Source: Streptomyces sp. NBC_00461
GTDB taxonomy: Bacteria > Actinomycetota > Actinomycetes > Streptomycetales > Streptomycetaceae
Length of the DNA: 64,000 bases
Direction of reading: 5' to 3'
NCBI RefSeq assembly: GCF_036013935.1
Contig: NZ_CP107902.1
Location: 3,133,001 to 3,197,000, forward strand
Shown: piece after piece, positions 44,205-53,240 of the stretch
Numbering within the stretch: position 1 is the stretch's first letter
Layout of the letters: every line of letters begins with the position of its first letter
The notes under the pieces: generated by a model
What the model was told of the DNA's origin: nothing
Seen by the model: the letters and a program-made list of their open reading frames with translations, nothing else
Databases searched by the model: none
Program-made: the position numbers and the translations under genes

Positions 44205-45104
44205 ATGCCGTCCACCGCGAAGATTCACGCCGACGAGCTCGACATCGACGCGGCGCTGGTCTCCCGGCTGGTCACGAAGCAGTTTCCGCGGTGGGCCGGG
44301 TTGCCGGTCACGCAGGTGCTGTCCTCCGGAACCGACAACGCCATGTACCGCCTCGGCGACGACATGGTCGTACGGCTGCCGCGGCGGTCCCGCGGGGGCC
44401 GGCAGATCGACGACGGGCATCACTGGGTGCCGCGGCTGGCCCCGCACCTTCCGCTCGCCGTCCCGACACCGCTCGCGAAGGGCGCACCCGGCGCCGGGTA
44501 CGCGTCGTCGTGGGGCGTGTACCGCTGGTTGGACGGCGACAACGCGTACGACGCTCCGATCGCCGAACCGGCCGTCGCCGCACGGGAGTTGGGCTGGTTC
44601 GTGGCTGCGCTGCGACAGCTGGACGCCACGGGCGGGCCGCCGTCCTTCCGGGGCGGCCCGGTCGCCCGCCACGACGACGCCGTCCGCACCGCCATCCGAG
44701 ACCTCGGCACGGACGGCACCCTTGACACGGCCCGCGCCACGGCGGCCTGGGGCGAGACCCTCGGCCTCCCCCAGTGGGACGGCGCCCCGGTCTGGCTGCA
44801 CGGCGACCTGCTCCCCGGCAACCTGCTGACGGCGCACGGCCGCCTCACCGCCGTCATCGACTTCGGCAGCCTCGGCGTCGGCGACCCCGCATGCGACACG
44901 ATGGCCGCGTGGACCGTCTTCGACTCCGCCACCCGCGACCTGTTCCGCGAGACGTGCGACGTCGACGACGCGACCTGGGCACGCGGGCGAGGCTGGGCCC
45001 TGTGCTTCGGGCTCATGGCGGATCACTACTACCGCGGCGGAAGGCACCCGGCACTGGCGGCGGTGGCCCGGCGCACGGTGTCCGAGGTACTTCGGGGGTA
45101 CTGA
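44205..45104 (+). CDS. Aminoglycoside phosphotransferase-family kinase
   Basis: A 299-residue kinase-fold protein. It contains the glycine-rich start SSGTDNAMYRLGDDMVVRLP, the catalytic loop VWLHGDLLPGNLLTAHGRLT (Brenner's motif HGDxxxxN) near residue 195 and the metal-binding IDFGSLGVGDPACD near 218. ATG 44205 is preceded by GGGAG. APH-family proteins phosphorylate aminoglycosides, macrolides or metabolites; without a resistance context I would not call it a resistance gene. Confidence 0.85.
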   Translation: MPSTAKIHADELDIDAALVSRLVTKQFPRWAGLPVTQVLSSGTDNAMYRLGDDMVVRLPRRSRGGRQIDDGHHWVPRLAPHLPLAVPTPLAKGAPGAGYASSWGVYRWLDGDNAYDAPIAEPAVAARELGWFVAALRQLDATGGPPSFRGGPVARHDDAVRTAIRDLGTDGTLDTARATAAWGETLGLPQWDGAPVWLHGDLLPGNLLTAHGRLTAVIDFGSLGVGDPACDTMAAWTVFDSATRDLFRETCDVDDATWARGRGWALCFGLMADHYYRGGRHPALAAVARRTVSEVLRGY

Positions 45105-45144
45105 CGCAGCACGCGGCACGCCACCGCCGGCCGGGGACACGGGC

Positions 45145-45774
45145 CTAGCCGCTGTACGGCCGCCTCTCCCGCGCCTCCCTCAACCCCCGCCCCCACCACA
45201 CCAGTTGGTCCAGCATCGCCTTCGCCGCGGCGTCCGGGGCGGACGGGTCGTCGAGGTGGCCGTCGGTGAAGGACGAGCCGGCGTTGTGGAACGACACCGT
45301 GTCCCGGATCGTCACCGCGTGGAGTTCGGCGAAGACCTGGCGGAGGTGTTCCACGGCACGCAGACCGCCCGCGAGGCCGCCGTAGGAGACGAGGGCGACG
45401 GGCTTGGCGCGCCATTCGGTGAAGTGCCAGTCGATGAGGTTCTTGAGGCCGGCCGGGTAGGAGTGGTTGTACTCGGGGGTGAGGACCACGTACGCGTCCG
45501 CTGCCGCGAGCTTCGGCGTGACGGAGGCGAGGGCCGTGCTCGCCTCGGGGGACGGGGCGAATGTCGTGGGGAGGTCCGCCTCGGCGACGTCCACGACCTC
45601 GACGGCAAGGTCGTCGTGGTCGCGCAGGTGGTGCAGGAGCCAGTCGGCGACGACGGGGCCGAACCGTCCGTGGCGGTTGCTGCCGATGACGAGGGTGACT
45701 GCGAGGGGTGTGTCGCTGAGAGGTGCGTCGCCGAGGGGTGCGTGGGCGGTGTGGGGTGCGTCTGTGGTCTGCAT
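45145..45774 (-). CDS. NADPH-dependent FMN reductase (SoxR-regulated flavodoxin-fold reductase)
   Basis: A 209-residue flavodoxin-fold reductase with the FMN phosphate loop LVIGSNRHGRFGPVVADWLL at about residue 30, the isoalloxazine contact VVLTPEYNHSYPAGLKNLID near 95 and KPVALVSYGGLAGGLRAVEH near 125. A perfect SoxR box lies 17 bp upstream of the start. This fits, from memory, the S. coelicolor SoxR target SCO2478. It would reduce flavins or quinones and respond to redox-active compounds such as actinorhodin-like quinones. Confidence 0.88.
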   Translation of the reverse strand: MQTTDAPHTAHAPLGDAPLSDTPLAVTLVIGSNRHGRFGPVVADWLLHHLRDHDDLAVEVVDVAEADLPTTFAPSPEASTALASVTPKLAAADAYVVLTPEYNHSYPAGLKNLIDWHFTEWRAKPVALVSYGGLAGGLRAVEHLRQVFAELHAVTIRDTVSFHNAGSSFTDGHLDDPSAPDAAAKAMLDQLVWWGRGLREARERRPYSG

Positions 45775-45790
45775 GCGCCCCAGCCTCGTA

Positions 45791-45808
45791 CCTCAACCTT
45801 TCTTGAGG
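45791..45808 (-). promoter_or_regulatory. SoxR box
   Basis: CCTCAA-N6-TTGAGG (7+7 when extended to ACCTCAA/TTGAGGT), the well-known SoxR operator shape, 17 bp upstream of the flavin reductase ATG. The minus strand reads TTGACC as a likely -35 with GAGGCT 19 bp further on, the long spacer typical of MerR-family activated promoters. Confidence 0.85.
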
Positions 45809-46053
45809 TCAAGTCCGGGGCGTGATCGCCGGGTCACCCGTTCACACGCGCGCACTGCGCCCTTCGGGTTCTCTTCCGCGCAGCCCCCGTCCCACGCCGA
45901 TGACCTGCGGGAAGTCCGTCCGAGCACCCCTACCGCGCGCTGATCTGACACCCATTCACCACATTTCTGACACTCCTTCAGGAAGCGCGTTCGCGCCGCT
46001 GCCACTTACCTCGGAAGGGCAGAGGACACCGAAGAGAGCTCGAAGGAGCACCG

Positions 46054-46596
46054 ATGCGACGTACCGCCCGTCTGCTGACCGGGACCGCGCTCGCCGTCGC
46101 GGCCGCGGGCTTCGTGGCCGCGCCCGCGTACGCGGACGACGGCGGCAGCGGGAGCGGCGGCAGCAGCAGCGGCTCCCTGGAGGTCCTTCCGTCGTCGGTC
46201 GTGCCGGGCGGCGAGGTCACGGTGACCACCGGGGACTGCGAGAACGGCACGGCGGCGGGCGACGCCGGCGCGGTGGGGGCCGGTGCCTTCACGCTGGCGC
46301 CGAGCACGCACGAGGGCGAGGCGATCGGGCAGTTCCGGGTGCCGCCGAGCGCGCAGCCGGGGACGTACGAGATCGTCGCCAACTGCGCCGAGGGCGACCG
46401 GCAGCTCAAGGGCGACCTGGTGGTGACACTGACCGCGGCACGCGGGCAGGAGCCCCGGGGAAGTGTGAAGACGGGGGTCGGCGGCGCTCTGGGCCCCGAT
46501 CCCGTGCAGACCGCGGCCGGCGTGGCGGCTCTCGCCGTCGCCGCCGCGGGCGGTACCTGGCTCCTGCATCGCCGGGCGAGAGGCGACGGGATCTGA
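46054..46596 (+). CDS. Secreted protein with C-terminal membrane anchor, possible sortase substrate
   Basis: A 180-residue protein of unknown function with an N-terminal signal peptide (cleavage after APAYA near residue 27), a Gly/Ser linker and one beta-rich domain (about 41-128) with two cysteines (Cys62 and Cys111) that may form a disulphide. The C-terminus has PRGSVKTGVGG (134-144), a hydrophobic helix (151-171) and a basic tail HRRARGDGI, the layout of a sorted protein although the motif is not LPXTG. AAGGAG precedes the ATG. The class F sortase gene follows 135 bp downstream on the same strand. Confidence 0.75.
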   Translation: MRRTARLLTGTALAVAAAGFVAAPAYADDGGSGSGGSSSGSLEVLPSSVVPGGEVTVTTGDCENGTAAGDAGAVGAGAFTLAPSTHEGEAIGQFRVPPSAQPGTYEIVANCAEGDRQLKGDLVVTLTAARGQEPRGSVKTGVGGALGPDPVQTAAGVAALAVAAAGGTWLLHRRARGDGI

Positions 46597-46618
46597 CGGA
46601 CACCCTCCGCTGTCCGTC
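46595..46618 (+). terminator. Hairpin at the end of the membrane-anchored protein gene
   Basis: GACGGACA and TGTCCGTC (8 bp) around an 8-nt loop, beginning inside the stop codon. It may attenuate transcription into the downstream sortase gene rather than stop it. Confidence 0.55.
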
Positions 46619-46731
46619 GGCCGGTACCGCATGTCCCGCCCCCTCCGGGTCCGACGCCCCTCGCGGCCCGGAGGGGGAACGGGCCCACCCGCTCCACCAG
46701 GGTCCACCCGCTCCCCAGGCAAGAGGCTCGC

Positions 46732-47355
46732 GTGCGCAGAATCAGCAATGCCGCGATAGGCACCGTCACGGTCGTGGCCCTGTGCTCGGGCGCCTGGCTG
46801 CTCGGCGGTGGCGCGGGGACGAACGCCCCGCCGCAGCCGTCCGCCGCGCAGGCGGCCCGTACCGGCCAGGGCGGCGAACCTCTCGTCGCGCCCGCGCTGC
46901 CGCCGTCCCCGCCCGACCGGATCCGCATCCCGTCGATCCGGGTGAACGCACCCCTCATGGGCCTCGCCCTCACCAGGGCCGGCAGTCTCGACGTGCCGCC
47001 CGCCGCGAAGAAGAACCTCGCCGGCTGGTACGAGGCCGGCACCACCCCCGGCGAGCAGGGCACCGCGATCGTCGCCGGCCATGTCGACAACGCCGACGGC
47101 CCCGCCGTCTTCTACGACCTCGGCGCCCTGAAGAAGGGCAGCCGCATCGAGGTGGACCGGCGCGACGGGAGCGCGGCGCTGTTCTCGGTGGACGCGGTCG
47201 AGGTGTACGACGCCGAGCACTTCCCCGACGAGAAGGTGTACGGCGCCGCGGACCGGCCCGAGCTGCGGGTGATCACCTGCGGCGGGGGGTACTCACGGTC
47301 GACCGGCTACGAGGGGAACGTGGTCGTCTTCGCTCACCTCACGGGGAGCCGCTGA
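46732..47355 (+). CDS. Class F sortase
   Basis: A 207-residue sortase with an N-terminal membrane helix (about 7-25), a Pro/Ala-rich linker and the catalytic domain from about residue 62 (RIRIPSIRVNAPL). The catalytic triad is visible: His117 in IVAGHVDN, Cys183 in VITCGGGYS and Arg189 in SRSTGYEGN. The GTG at 46732 has AGAGG upstream. Class F sortases are common in actinobacteria and their substrates are mostly unknown; the neighbouring membrane-anchored protein is a plausible one. Confidence 0.9.
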   Translation: MRRISNAAIGTVTVVALCSGAWLLGGGAGTNAPPQPSAAQAARTGQGGEPLVAPALPPSPPDRIRIPSIRVNAPLMGLALTRAGSLDVPPAAKKNLAGWYEAGTTPGEQGTAIVAGHVDNADGPAVFYDLGALKKGSRIEVDRRDGSAALFSVDAVEVYDAEHFPDEKVYGAADRPELRVITCGGGYSRSTGYEGNVVVFAHLTGSR

Positions 47356-47505
47356 GACCGGGCCGGGCCGGACCGGACCGACCGGACCGGACCGGCTCCG
47401 CCCGCCACTCAGACCGACACGAACCCAACCCCGGCCGGCCACCCGCGCCGCAGGAGCCTGACGCCTCACCGGCTGCCAGGGCACCACGGTCACGTTCGCG
47501 GTACC

Positions 47506-48039
47506 TCACCGGGAGCCGTTGAGCACGGCCTGCGTGATGGTCCGTGCGCATTCCAGCGACTCCGCGCGCGCGGTGTCCACCTCCACGTCGTACAGGACGC
47601 CCCGGTGGACCAGCTCCGCCTGCCGCTCGGCCATTCCGCGCACCCGGTCGCCGCGGGCGATCTCACGGCCGGCGGCGACCGCCGCCTCGCACCGGACAGC
47701 GACCCAGAGCACGTCCAGGCCGTCCAGGACCTTGCGCCAGCGCTCCTGGGTCGCCGCTCCGCCGAGGAAGACGTCGTCGATGATCACCCGGGCGCCGGCC
47801 CGGACCATCGCGGCGATCCCGGTCGCCCACGCCGATTCCAGGGCCATGTACTCGGGGCCGACGCTCACCCCGCCGTCCGGGGCGAACTCGATGCCCGTGT
47901 CCTCCCCCGGCATCGCCTCGATCAGCGAGTCGACCCCGAAGGCCAGCCACGGCTCGGGCAGAACGGCCTGCAGGCACCGCACGATCCCGGTCTTGCCGGA
48001 ACTGGAGCCGCCGTTGACCACGATCACCTGAGTCGCCAT
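47506..48039 (-). CDS. Chloramphenicol phosphotransferase-like P-loop kinase
   Basis: A 177-residue P-loop protein of the CPT family, with Walker [10 protein letters not shown] at about residues 10-18, the [11 protein letters not shown] segment with the putative catalytic Asp near 37, [10 protein letters not shown] (Walker B-like) near 86 and a lid region with [16 protein letters not shown] near 125. Family members include the chloramphenicol 3-O-phosphotransferase of S. venezuelae, but many act on unknown substrates. Its stop is near the region of CCGGA repeats at 47359-47400. Confidence 0.83.
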   Translation of the reverse strand: MATQVIVVNGGSSSGKTGIVRCLQAVLPEPWLAFGVDSLIEAMPGEDTGIEFAPDGGVSVGPEYMALESAWATGIAAMVRAGARVIIDDVFLGGAATQERWRKVLDGLDVLWVAVRCEAAVAAGREIARGDRVRGMAERQAELVHRGVLYDVEVDTARAESLECARTITQAVLNGSR

Positions 48040-48054
48040 CGGGTCACCGTAACG

Positions 48055-48837
48055 TCAGGCGACCCACTGCTCGTACGCAATATTCGCCACCAGCGCGAAC
48101 ACCACCGTCAGCAGCACGACCCGCACGAAGCCGCTGCCCTTCTTCAGCGCCGTGTGTGCACCGAGGGTGCCGCCCACCAGGTTGAACACGGCCATGAGGG
48201 CCGCGAGCCGCCACAGCACCGTGCCCTGCCAGGCGAACATCGCGAGGGCGCCCGCGTTGGTGCAGCAGTTGACGATCTTGGCGGTGGCGGAGGCGGTCAC
48301 CAGGTCGAGGTGGAGGACCGCGGTGAGGGCCAGCACGAGGAACGTGCCGGTGCCGGGCCCGATGAAACCGTCGTAGAAGCCGATGCCGAGGCCCGCGAGG
48401 GCGATCGCGCAGAGGATCCGGCGGCGGGTGGCGGGGCCGGTCGCGGGGGCCGTGCCGAAGGCGGGGCGCAGGATCACGAACGCGGCGACCACGAGCAGCA
48501 CCACCATGATCACGGGCTTGAGCACGTCCGTGCTCATACCGGCCGCGAAGAAGGCGCCGGCGGAGGAACCGGCGAGGGCCGCCAGGCCGATGCGTACGGC
48601 CAGGCGGACGTCCACGGGGGTCTTGCGGGCGTAGGTCACCGCCGCGCCCGACGTGCCGACGATGGCGACCGCCTTGTTGGTGCCGAGTGCACTGGCGGCG
48701 GGAGTGCCGGCGGGCAGGCCGAGGAGGAGGACCGGCAGGAGCAGCAGTCCCCCGCCGCCGACCACCGCGTCGATCCAGCCGGCCGCCAGGGCGGTCAGGC
48801 ACAGTACGGCGAGCATGGTCAGCGATATCTCGGGCAT
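48055..48837 (-). CDS. TauE/SafE (TSUP)-family membrane transporter
   Basis: A 260-residue membrane protein with about eight hydrophobic segments and the two family repeats: AAGWIDAVVGGGGLLLLPVL near residue 18 and IGFYDGFIGPGTGTFLVLAL near 155. ATG 48837 is used. TSUP proteins move sulfite, sulfonates or other small anions. It is divergent from the nitrite reductase operon; a role in sulfite or nitrite transport is possible but not shown by sequence. Confidence 0.87.
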   Translation of the reverse strand: MPEISLTMLAVLCLTALAAGWIDAVVGGGGLLLLPVLLLGLPAGTPAASALGTNKAVAIVGTSGAAVTYARKTPVDVRLAVRIGLAALAGSSAGAFFAAGMSTDVLKPVIMVVLLVVAAFVILRPAFGTAPATGPATRRRILCAIALAGLGIGFYDGFIGPGTGTFLVLALTAVLHLDLVTASATAKIVNCCTNAGALAMFAWQGTVLWRLAALMAVFNLVGGTLGAHTALKKGSGFVRVVLLTVVFALVANIAYEQWVA

Positions 48838-48980
48838 GATCGCGACCCTATGGACGGGATACCTGCACTGTCCATGCAGGTGGGTACGGCCCCGGTGGGC
48901 CGCCCTCGTCCACCTCACACCCCGCCCCCGGCATGACCGCGGAACCCTCACACCCGCCGCGGACTCCGGAAGAGGGCAGC

Positions 48981-49018
48981 GTTCCTCGCGGGAAACAGAG
49001 GTGATGCTGCCGGGTAAC
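48981..49018 (+). promoter_or_regulatory. Candidate GlnR box upstream of the nitrite reductase operon
   Basis: GTTCC-n6-GAAAC-n6-GATGC-n6-GTAAC with 11-bp periodicity, against the consensus gTnAc-n6-GaAAc-n6-GtnAC-n6-GAAAc. The first b-site is perfect and its partner a-site lacks only the A. It ends 23 bp before the ATG of the operon's first gene. Confidence 0.7.
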
Positions 49019-49041
49019 ACCCGCACCGCACGCTCCTGGAC

Positions 49042-50256
49042 ATGACCTCGAATACGCGTGTGGTGGTGATCGGCGCCGGCCTCGCGGGCGTCCGTCTCGC
49101 CCGGCGGCTCGGTGAGCTCGGCACGCCCGTGACGCTCGTCGGCGAGGAGGAGCACCGCCCGTACAACCGGGTGCTCCTCGCCGAGGTGCTGGCCGGGCGA
49201 TACAGCCCCGAGGTGATCGCGCTGCCGTCCCCGGCGGAACTGACGCGCGGCCGGGTCACGGGCATCGACCGCGAGGTGCGAGCCGTACACCTCGCGGACG
49301 GCTCGAAGATCGCATACGACACGCTGGTTCTGGCCACCGGCTCGAACCCGGTACTCCCGCCCCTGCGCGGCCTGTTCACCGCGGACCACGCGCTGCCCGA
49401 GGGTGTGCACGCGTTCCGCACGATGGACGACTGCCTCGGCCTGTCCAAGGCCGTGCGGCCGGGCGTGAAGGCCGTCGTCATCGGCGGCGGGCTCCTCGGC
49501 GTGTCCGCGGCCCGCGCGCTCGCCCAGCGCGGCGCGCAGGTCGTCCTCGCCCAGCAGGGCGAGCGACTCATGGAGCGTCAGCTCGACCCGAGCGCCTCGA
49601 AGCTGGTGAAGCGGCACCTGGGGGACCTCGGCGTCGAGGTCCACACCGAGACCCGCGTCCGTGACGTGCGCTGCGTCGGCGGTGTGGTCCGCTCGGTCGA
49701 GATGCACGACGGATACGCGCTCGACGCCGACCTCGTGGTCCTGGCCTGCGGTGTCCACCCGAGGCTGGGTCTCGCGCAGACCGCGGGCCTTGAGGTGCGC
49801 AAGGGGATCGTCGTCGACGACGAACTGCGCACCTCCGACCCGCACATCCGGGCGATCGGCGACTGCGTGCAGCACGACGGCACCGTGTACGGGCTCGCCA
49901 CTCCGGCGCTCGAACAAGCCGAGATCCTCGCCGAGTTGATCGCCGGGCGCTCGAACGCCCGGTACACCGGCACCCGTTCGCTGACCCGGCTCACGCTCGC
50001 CGGACCGAACTCACCCTTCGACCTCGCCGCGTTCGGCGAGACGGAGCCGCGTCCCGGGGACGACGTCGTCCAGTTGACGGACGCCACCCGCGGCACCTAC
50101 CGCAAGGTCGTCGTCCGCGACGACCGCCTGGTCGGCGGAGTCCTCGTCGGCGAACTCGGCACCGTCGGCGCGCTCGCCCGCGCCTGGGAGGGAGCAGAGC
50201 CGCTCCCCGACGACGGTCCACTGCTCCACCTGCTCACCAACGATGGAGGCTCCTGA
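49042..50256 (+). CDS. FAD-dependent NAD(P)/nitrite-reductase-associated oxidoreductase
   Basis: A 404-residue pyridine-nucleotide disulphide-type oxidoreductase: FAD motif VVIGAGLAGVRLARRLGELG at the N-terminus, LVLATGSNPVLPPL near residue 93, NAD motif VIGGGLLGVSAARALAQRG near 147 and IRAIGDCVQHDG near 272. It resembles the N-terminal FAD/NAD part of NirB and is encoded immediately before nirB with overlapping stop and start (TGATG). It probably supplies or modulates electrons for nitrite reduction; an independent rubredoxin-reductase role is possible. Confidence 0.87.
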   Translation: MTSNTRVVVIGAGLAGVRLARRLGELGTPVTLVGEEEHRPYNRVLLAEVLAGRYSPEVIALPSPAELTRGRVTGIDREVRAVHLADGSKIAYDTLVLATGSNPVLPPLRGLFTADHALPEGVHAFRTMDDCLGLSKAVRPGVKAVVIGGGLLGVSAARALAQRGAQVVLAQQGERLMERQLDPSASKLVKRHLGDLGVEVHTETRVRDVRCVGGVVRSVEMHDGYALDADLVVLACGVHPRLGLAQTAGLEVRKGIVVDDELRTSDPHIRAIGDCVQHDGTVYGLATPALEQAEILAELIAGRSNARYTGTRSLTRLTLAGPNSPFDLAAFGETEPRPGDDVVQLTDATRGTYRKVVVRDDRLVGGVLVGELGTVGALARAWEGAEPLPDDGPLLHLLTNDGGS

Positions 50257-52850
50257 TGACCGCCACCCTGGGGGCCACCCCCACAATCGTGCTCGTCGGC
50301 CACGGCATGGTCGGCCAGCGCTTCCTCGAAGCGCTCGCCGAACGCGGCCTGACCGCCACGCACCGCGTGGTCGTCCTGTGCGAGGAGCCGCGTCCCGCCT
50401 ACGACCGCGTCGCCCTCACCTCGTACTTCTCGGGCAGGTCACCCGAGGAACTCTCCATGACCGACATGGAGTTCATCAACGACCACGGCATCGAGCTGTA
50501 CGTCGGCGACCCGGCCGAGACGGTCGACCGCGAGGCGAAGAAGGTCACCGCCAGGTCCGGCCAGGTCTTCGAGTACGACACCCTCGTCCTCGCCACCGGC
50601 TCGTACCCCTTCGTACCGCCCGTCCCGAACAAGGACGCCGAGGGCTGCTTCGTCTACCGCACCATCGAGGACCTGCTCGCCATCGAGGAGTACGCCAAGA
50701 CCCGCACCACCGGTGCCGTGGTCGGCGGCGGTCTGCTCGGTCTGGAGGCGGCCGGTGCGCTGAAGGGGCTCGGACTCACCTCCCACATCGTGGAGTTCGC
50801 GCCGCGCCTGATGCCCGTGCAGGTCGACGAGGGCGGCGGCGCCGCTCTTCTGCGCACCATCGAGGACATGGGCCTGTCCGTCCACACCGGTGTGGGCACG
50901 CAGGAGATCGTGGTCGACGAGGCCGGTGCCGTCACCGGTATGAAGCTCTCCGACGGTTCCGAACTCGCCACCGACCTGGTGGTGTTCAGCGCCGGTGTCC
51001 GCCCCCGCGACCAGCTGGCCCGCGACTGCGGCCTGACGGTCGGCGAGCGCGGCGGCATCACGGTCGACGAGCAGTGCCGTACGGTCGCCGACCCGCACGT
51101 CTTCGCGATCGGCGAGTGCGCGCTGGCCTCCGACGGCCGGGTGTACGGCCTGGTGGCGCCCGGTTACGAGCAGGCGGAGACGGTGGCGGCGACCATCGCC
51201 TCCGACGAAGCCGCCTTCGTGGGCGCCGACCTGTCGACCAAGCTGAAGCTGCTCGGCGTTGACGTGGCGTCCTTCGGCGACGCACACGGCACCACCGAGG
51301 ACTGTCTGGACGTCGTCTACTCCGACTCCCGCGCGGGCCTGTACAAGAAGCTGGTCATCGGCCGCGACGGGACGCTGCTCGGCGGCATCCTGGTCGGCGA
51401 CGCGGACGCCTACGGCACGCTGAGGGCGTTCACCGGCTCCGTTCCGCCGGTCTCGCCCGAGTCGCTGGTGCTGCCCGCCGGCGCCGGCGAGTCCGTCCAG
51501 CTCGGCCCGTCCGCGCTGCCGGACGAGGCGATCATCTGCTCCTGCCACAACGTCAGCAAGGGCACCATCCGCGGCGCGGTGACGGAGCACTCCTGCACCA
51601 CGGTGCCCGAGGTGAAGAAGTGCACCAAGGCCGGTACGGGCTGCGGCAGTTGCGTCAAGGTCCTCGGCCAGCTGGTCACCGCCGAGCTGGAGGCGAGCGG
51701 CGTCGAGGTCGACAAGGGCCTGTGCGGCTGCTTCGCGCAGACCCGCGAGGAGCTCTACGAGGTCGTCCTCGCCCTGCGCATCAACACCTTCCAGGACCTG
51801 CTGGACCGCTACGGCCGCGACGACGCCAAGGGCGGTGACGGCTGCGAGGTCTGCAAGCCCGCGGTCGGCTCGATCATCGCCTCCCTCGCCCCGACGATCG
51901 GCGCGAGCGGCTATGTCCTGGACGGCGAACAGGCGGCCCTCCAGGACAGCAACGACCACTTCCTGGCGAACCTGCAGAAGAACGGCTCGTACTCGGTCGT
52001 GCCGCGCATCCCCGGCGGTGAGATCACCCCCGAGGGCCTGATCGTGATCGGCGAGATCGCCCGCGACTTCGGCCTCTACACGAAGATCACCGGCGGCCAA
52101 CGGATCGACATGTTCGGCGCACGGGTGGAGCAACTCCCGTTGATCTGGATGCGGTTGGTGGACGCCGGCTTCGAGTCCGGCCACGCCTACGGCAAGGCGC
52201 TGCGCACGGTGAAGTCCTGCGTGGGACAGACCTGGTGCCGCTACGGCGTCCAGGACTCCGTGCGCATGGCGATCGACCTGGAGCTGCGCTACCGGGGCCT
52301 GCGCTCCCCGCACAAGCTCAAGTCGGCGGTCTCCGGCTGCGCCCGCGAGTGCGCCGAGGCCCAGTCGAAGGACTTCGGCGTCATCGCCACCGTAGGCGGC
52401 TGGAACCTGTACGTCGGCGGCAACGGCGGCGCGACCCCCCGCCACGCGGACCTGCTCGCGCAGGACCTCACCGACGCCGAACTGGTCCGCCTCATCGACC
52501 GGTTCCTGATGTTCTACATCCGCACCGCCGACCGTCTGGAGCGCACCTCGACCTGGCTGGAGCGCACCCCCGGCGGCCTGGACCACGTGCGTGACGTGGT
52601 GGTGGAGGACTCCCTCGGCATCTGCGAGGAGCTGGAGTCCCTGATGGCGGACCACGTGGCGAACTACGCCGACGAGTGGGCCACCACCATCAACAACCCC
52701 GAGAAGCTCGCCCGGTTCGTGTCCTTCGTGAACGCGCCCGACACCCCCGACCCGGTCGTCGGCTTCGTCCCGGAGCGCGACCAGATCAAGCCCGACCTGC
52801 CGCTGCTCACCATCGGCCACCGTCCCCTGGAAGGAAGCGCCCAGCGATGA
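50256..52850 (+). CDS. nirB: Assimilatory nitrite reductase [NAD(P)H] large subunit
   Basis: An 864-residue enzyme reducing nitrite to ammonium. Residues about 1-300 bind FAD and NAD (VLVGHGMVGQRFLEALAERG, AVVGGGLLGLEAAGALKGLG). A BFD-type 2Fe-2S module (CSCHNVSKGTIRGAV and CTKAGTGCGSC) lies at about 428-470, with a second Cys cluster (GDGCEVCKP) near 530. The C-terminal siroheme/4Fe-4S domain has KSCVGQTWCRYG near 650 and SGCARECAEAQ near 693. It overlaps the preceding gene's stop and the nirD start (ATGA). Siroheme could come from the CbiX-type chelatase at 37.6 kb. Confidence 0.95.
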   Translation: MTATLGATPTIVLVGHGMVGQRFLEALAERGLTATHRVVVLCEEPRPAYDRVALTSYFSGRSPEELSMTDMEFINDHGIELYVGDPAETVDREAKKVTARSGQVFEYDTLVLATGSYPFVPPVPNKDAEGCFVYRTIEDLLAIEEYAKTRTTGAVVGGGLLGLEAAGALKGLGLTSHIVEFAPRLMPVQVDEGGGAALLRTIEDMGLSVHTGVGTQEIVVDEAGAVTGMKLSDGSELATDLVVFSAGVRPRDQLARDCGLTVGERGGITVDEQCRTVADPHVFAIGECALASDGRVYGLVAPGYEQAETVAATIASDEAAFVGADLSTKLKLLGVDVASFGDAHGTTEDCLDVVYSDSRAGLYKKLVIGRDGTLLGGILVGDADAYGTLRAFTGSVPPVSPESLVLPAGAGESVQLGPSALPDEAIICSCHNVSKGTIRGAVTEHSCTTVPEVKKCTKAGTGCGSCVKVLGQLVTAELEASGVEVDKGLCGCFAQTREELYEVVLALRINTFQDLLDRYGRDDAKGGDGCEVCKPAVGSIIASLAPTIGASGYVLDGEQAALQDSNDHFLANLQKNGSYSVVPRIPGGEITPEGLIVIGEIARDFGLYTKITGGQRIDMFGARVEQLPLIWMRLVDAGFESGHAYGKALRTVKSCVGQTWCRYGVQDSVRMAIDLELRYRGLRSPHKLKSAVSGCARECAEAQSKDFGVIATVGGWNLYVGGNGGATPRHADLLAQDLTDAELVRLIDRFLMFYIRTADRLERTSTWLERTPGGLDHVRDVVVEDSLGICEELESLMADHVANYADEWATTINNPEKLARFVSFVNAPDTPDPVVGFVPERDQIKPDLPLLTIGHRPLEGSAQR

Positions 52851-53197
52851 CCCTGGCACCCGAGACGACCGAACTCAAGATCCAACTCCAGCTGGAGGAG
52901 GGCTGGTTGACGGTCTGCGACCTCACCCAGCTGAACCCCGGCCGAGGCGTGGCCGCGCTTCTGCCCGACGGCCGCCAGGCCGCCCTCTTCCGCGACCGCG
53001 GCGGCAAGGTCTACGCCATCGACAACCGCGACCCCTTCGGTGGCGCGGCGGTCCTCTCCCGCGGCCTGACCGGCACCCACCAGGGCCGCCCCTTCGTCGC
53101 CTCGCCTCTGCTCAAGCAGCGGTTCGACCTGGCTTCCGGAGAGTGCCTGGACGACGAGTCGGTACGGGTGGCGACGTACGAGGTACGAACCAGCTGA
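52847..53197 (+). CDS. nirD: Nitrite reductase small subunit
   Basis: A 116-residue Rieske-like subunit of NirBD. The fold is recognisable from WLTVCDLTQLNPGRGVAALL, AALFRDRGGKVYAIDNRDPF and SPLLKQRFDLASGECLDDES, where the Cys/His ligands of true Rieske proteins are absent as usual in NirD. The ATG overlaps the nirB stop. It completes the three-gene operon. Confidence 0.92.
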   Translation: MTLAPETTELKIQLQLEEGWLTVCDLTQLNPGRGVAALLPDGRQAALFRDRGGKVYAIDNRDPFGGAAVLSRGLTGTHQGRPFVASPLLKQRFDLASGECLDDESVRVATYEVRTS

Positions 53198-53240
53198 CCC
53201 TCTCGTCCTGGCCATGCATGTCGCGGCCTGCCCATTTCTT

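Noticed and set aside
44205..45104. Antibiotic resistance by the APH-family kinase
   Set aside because: The fold is common and many members act on metabolites; nothing nearby indicates a resistance context.
50439..52859. Open frame of 806 codons antisense to nirB
   Set aside because: nirB has all cofactor motifs in the other strand; this frame has none.
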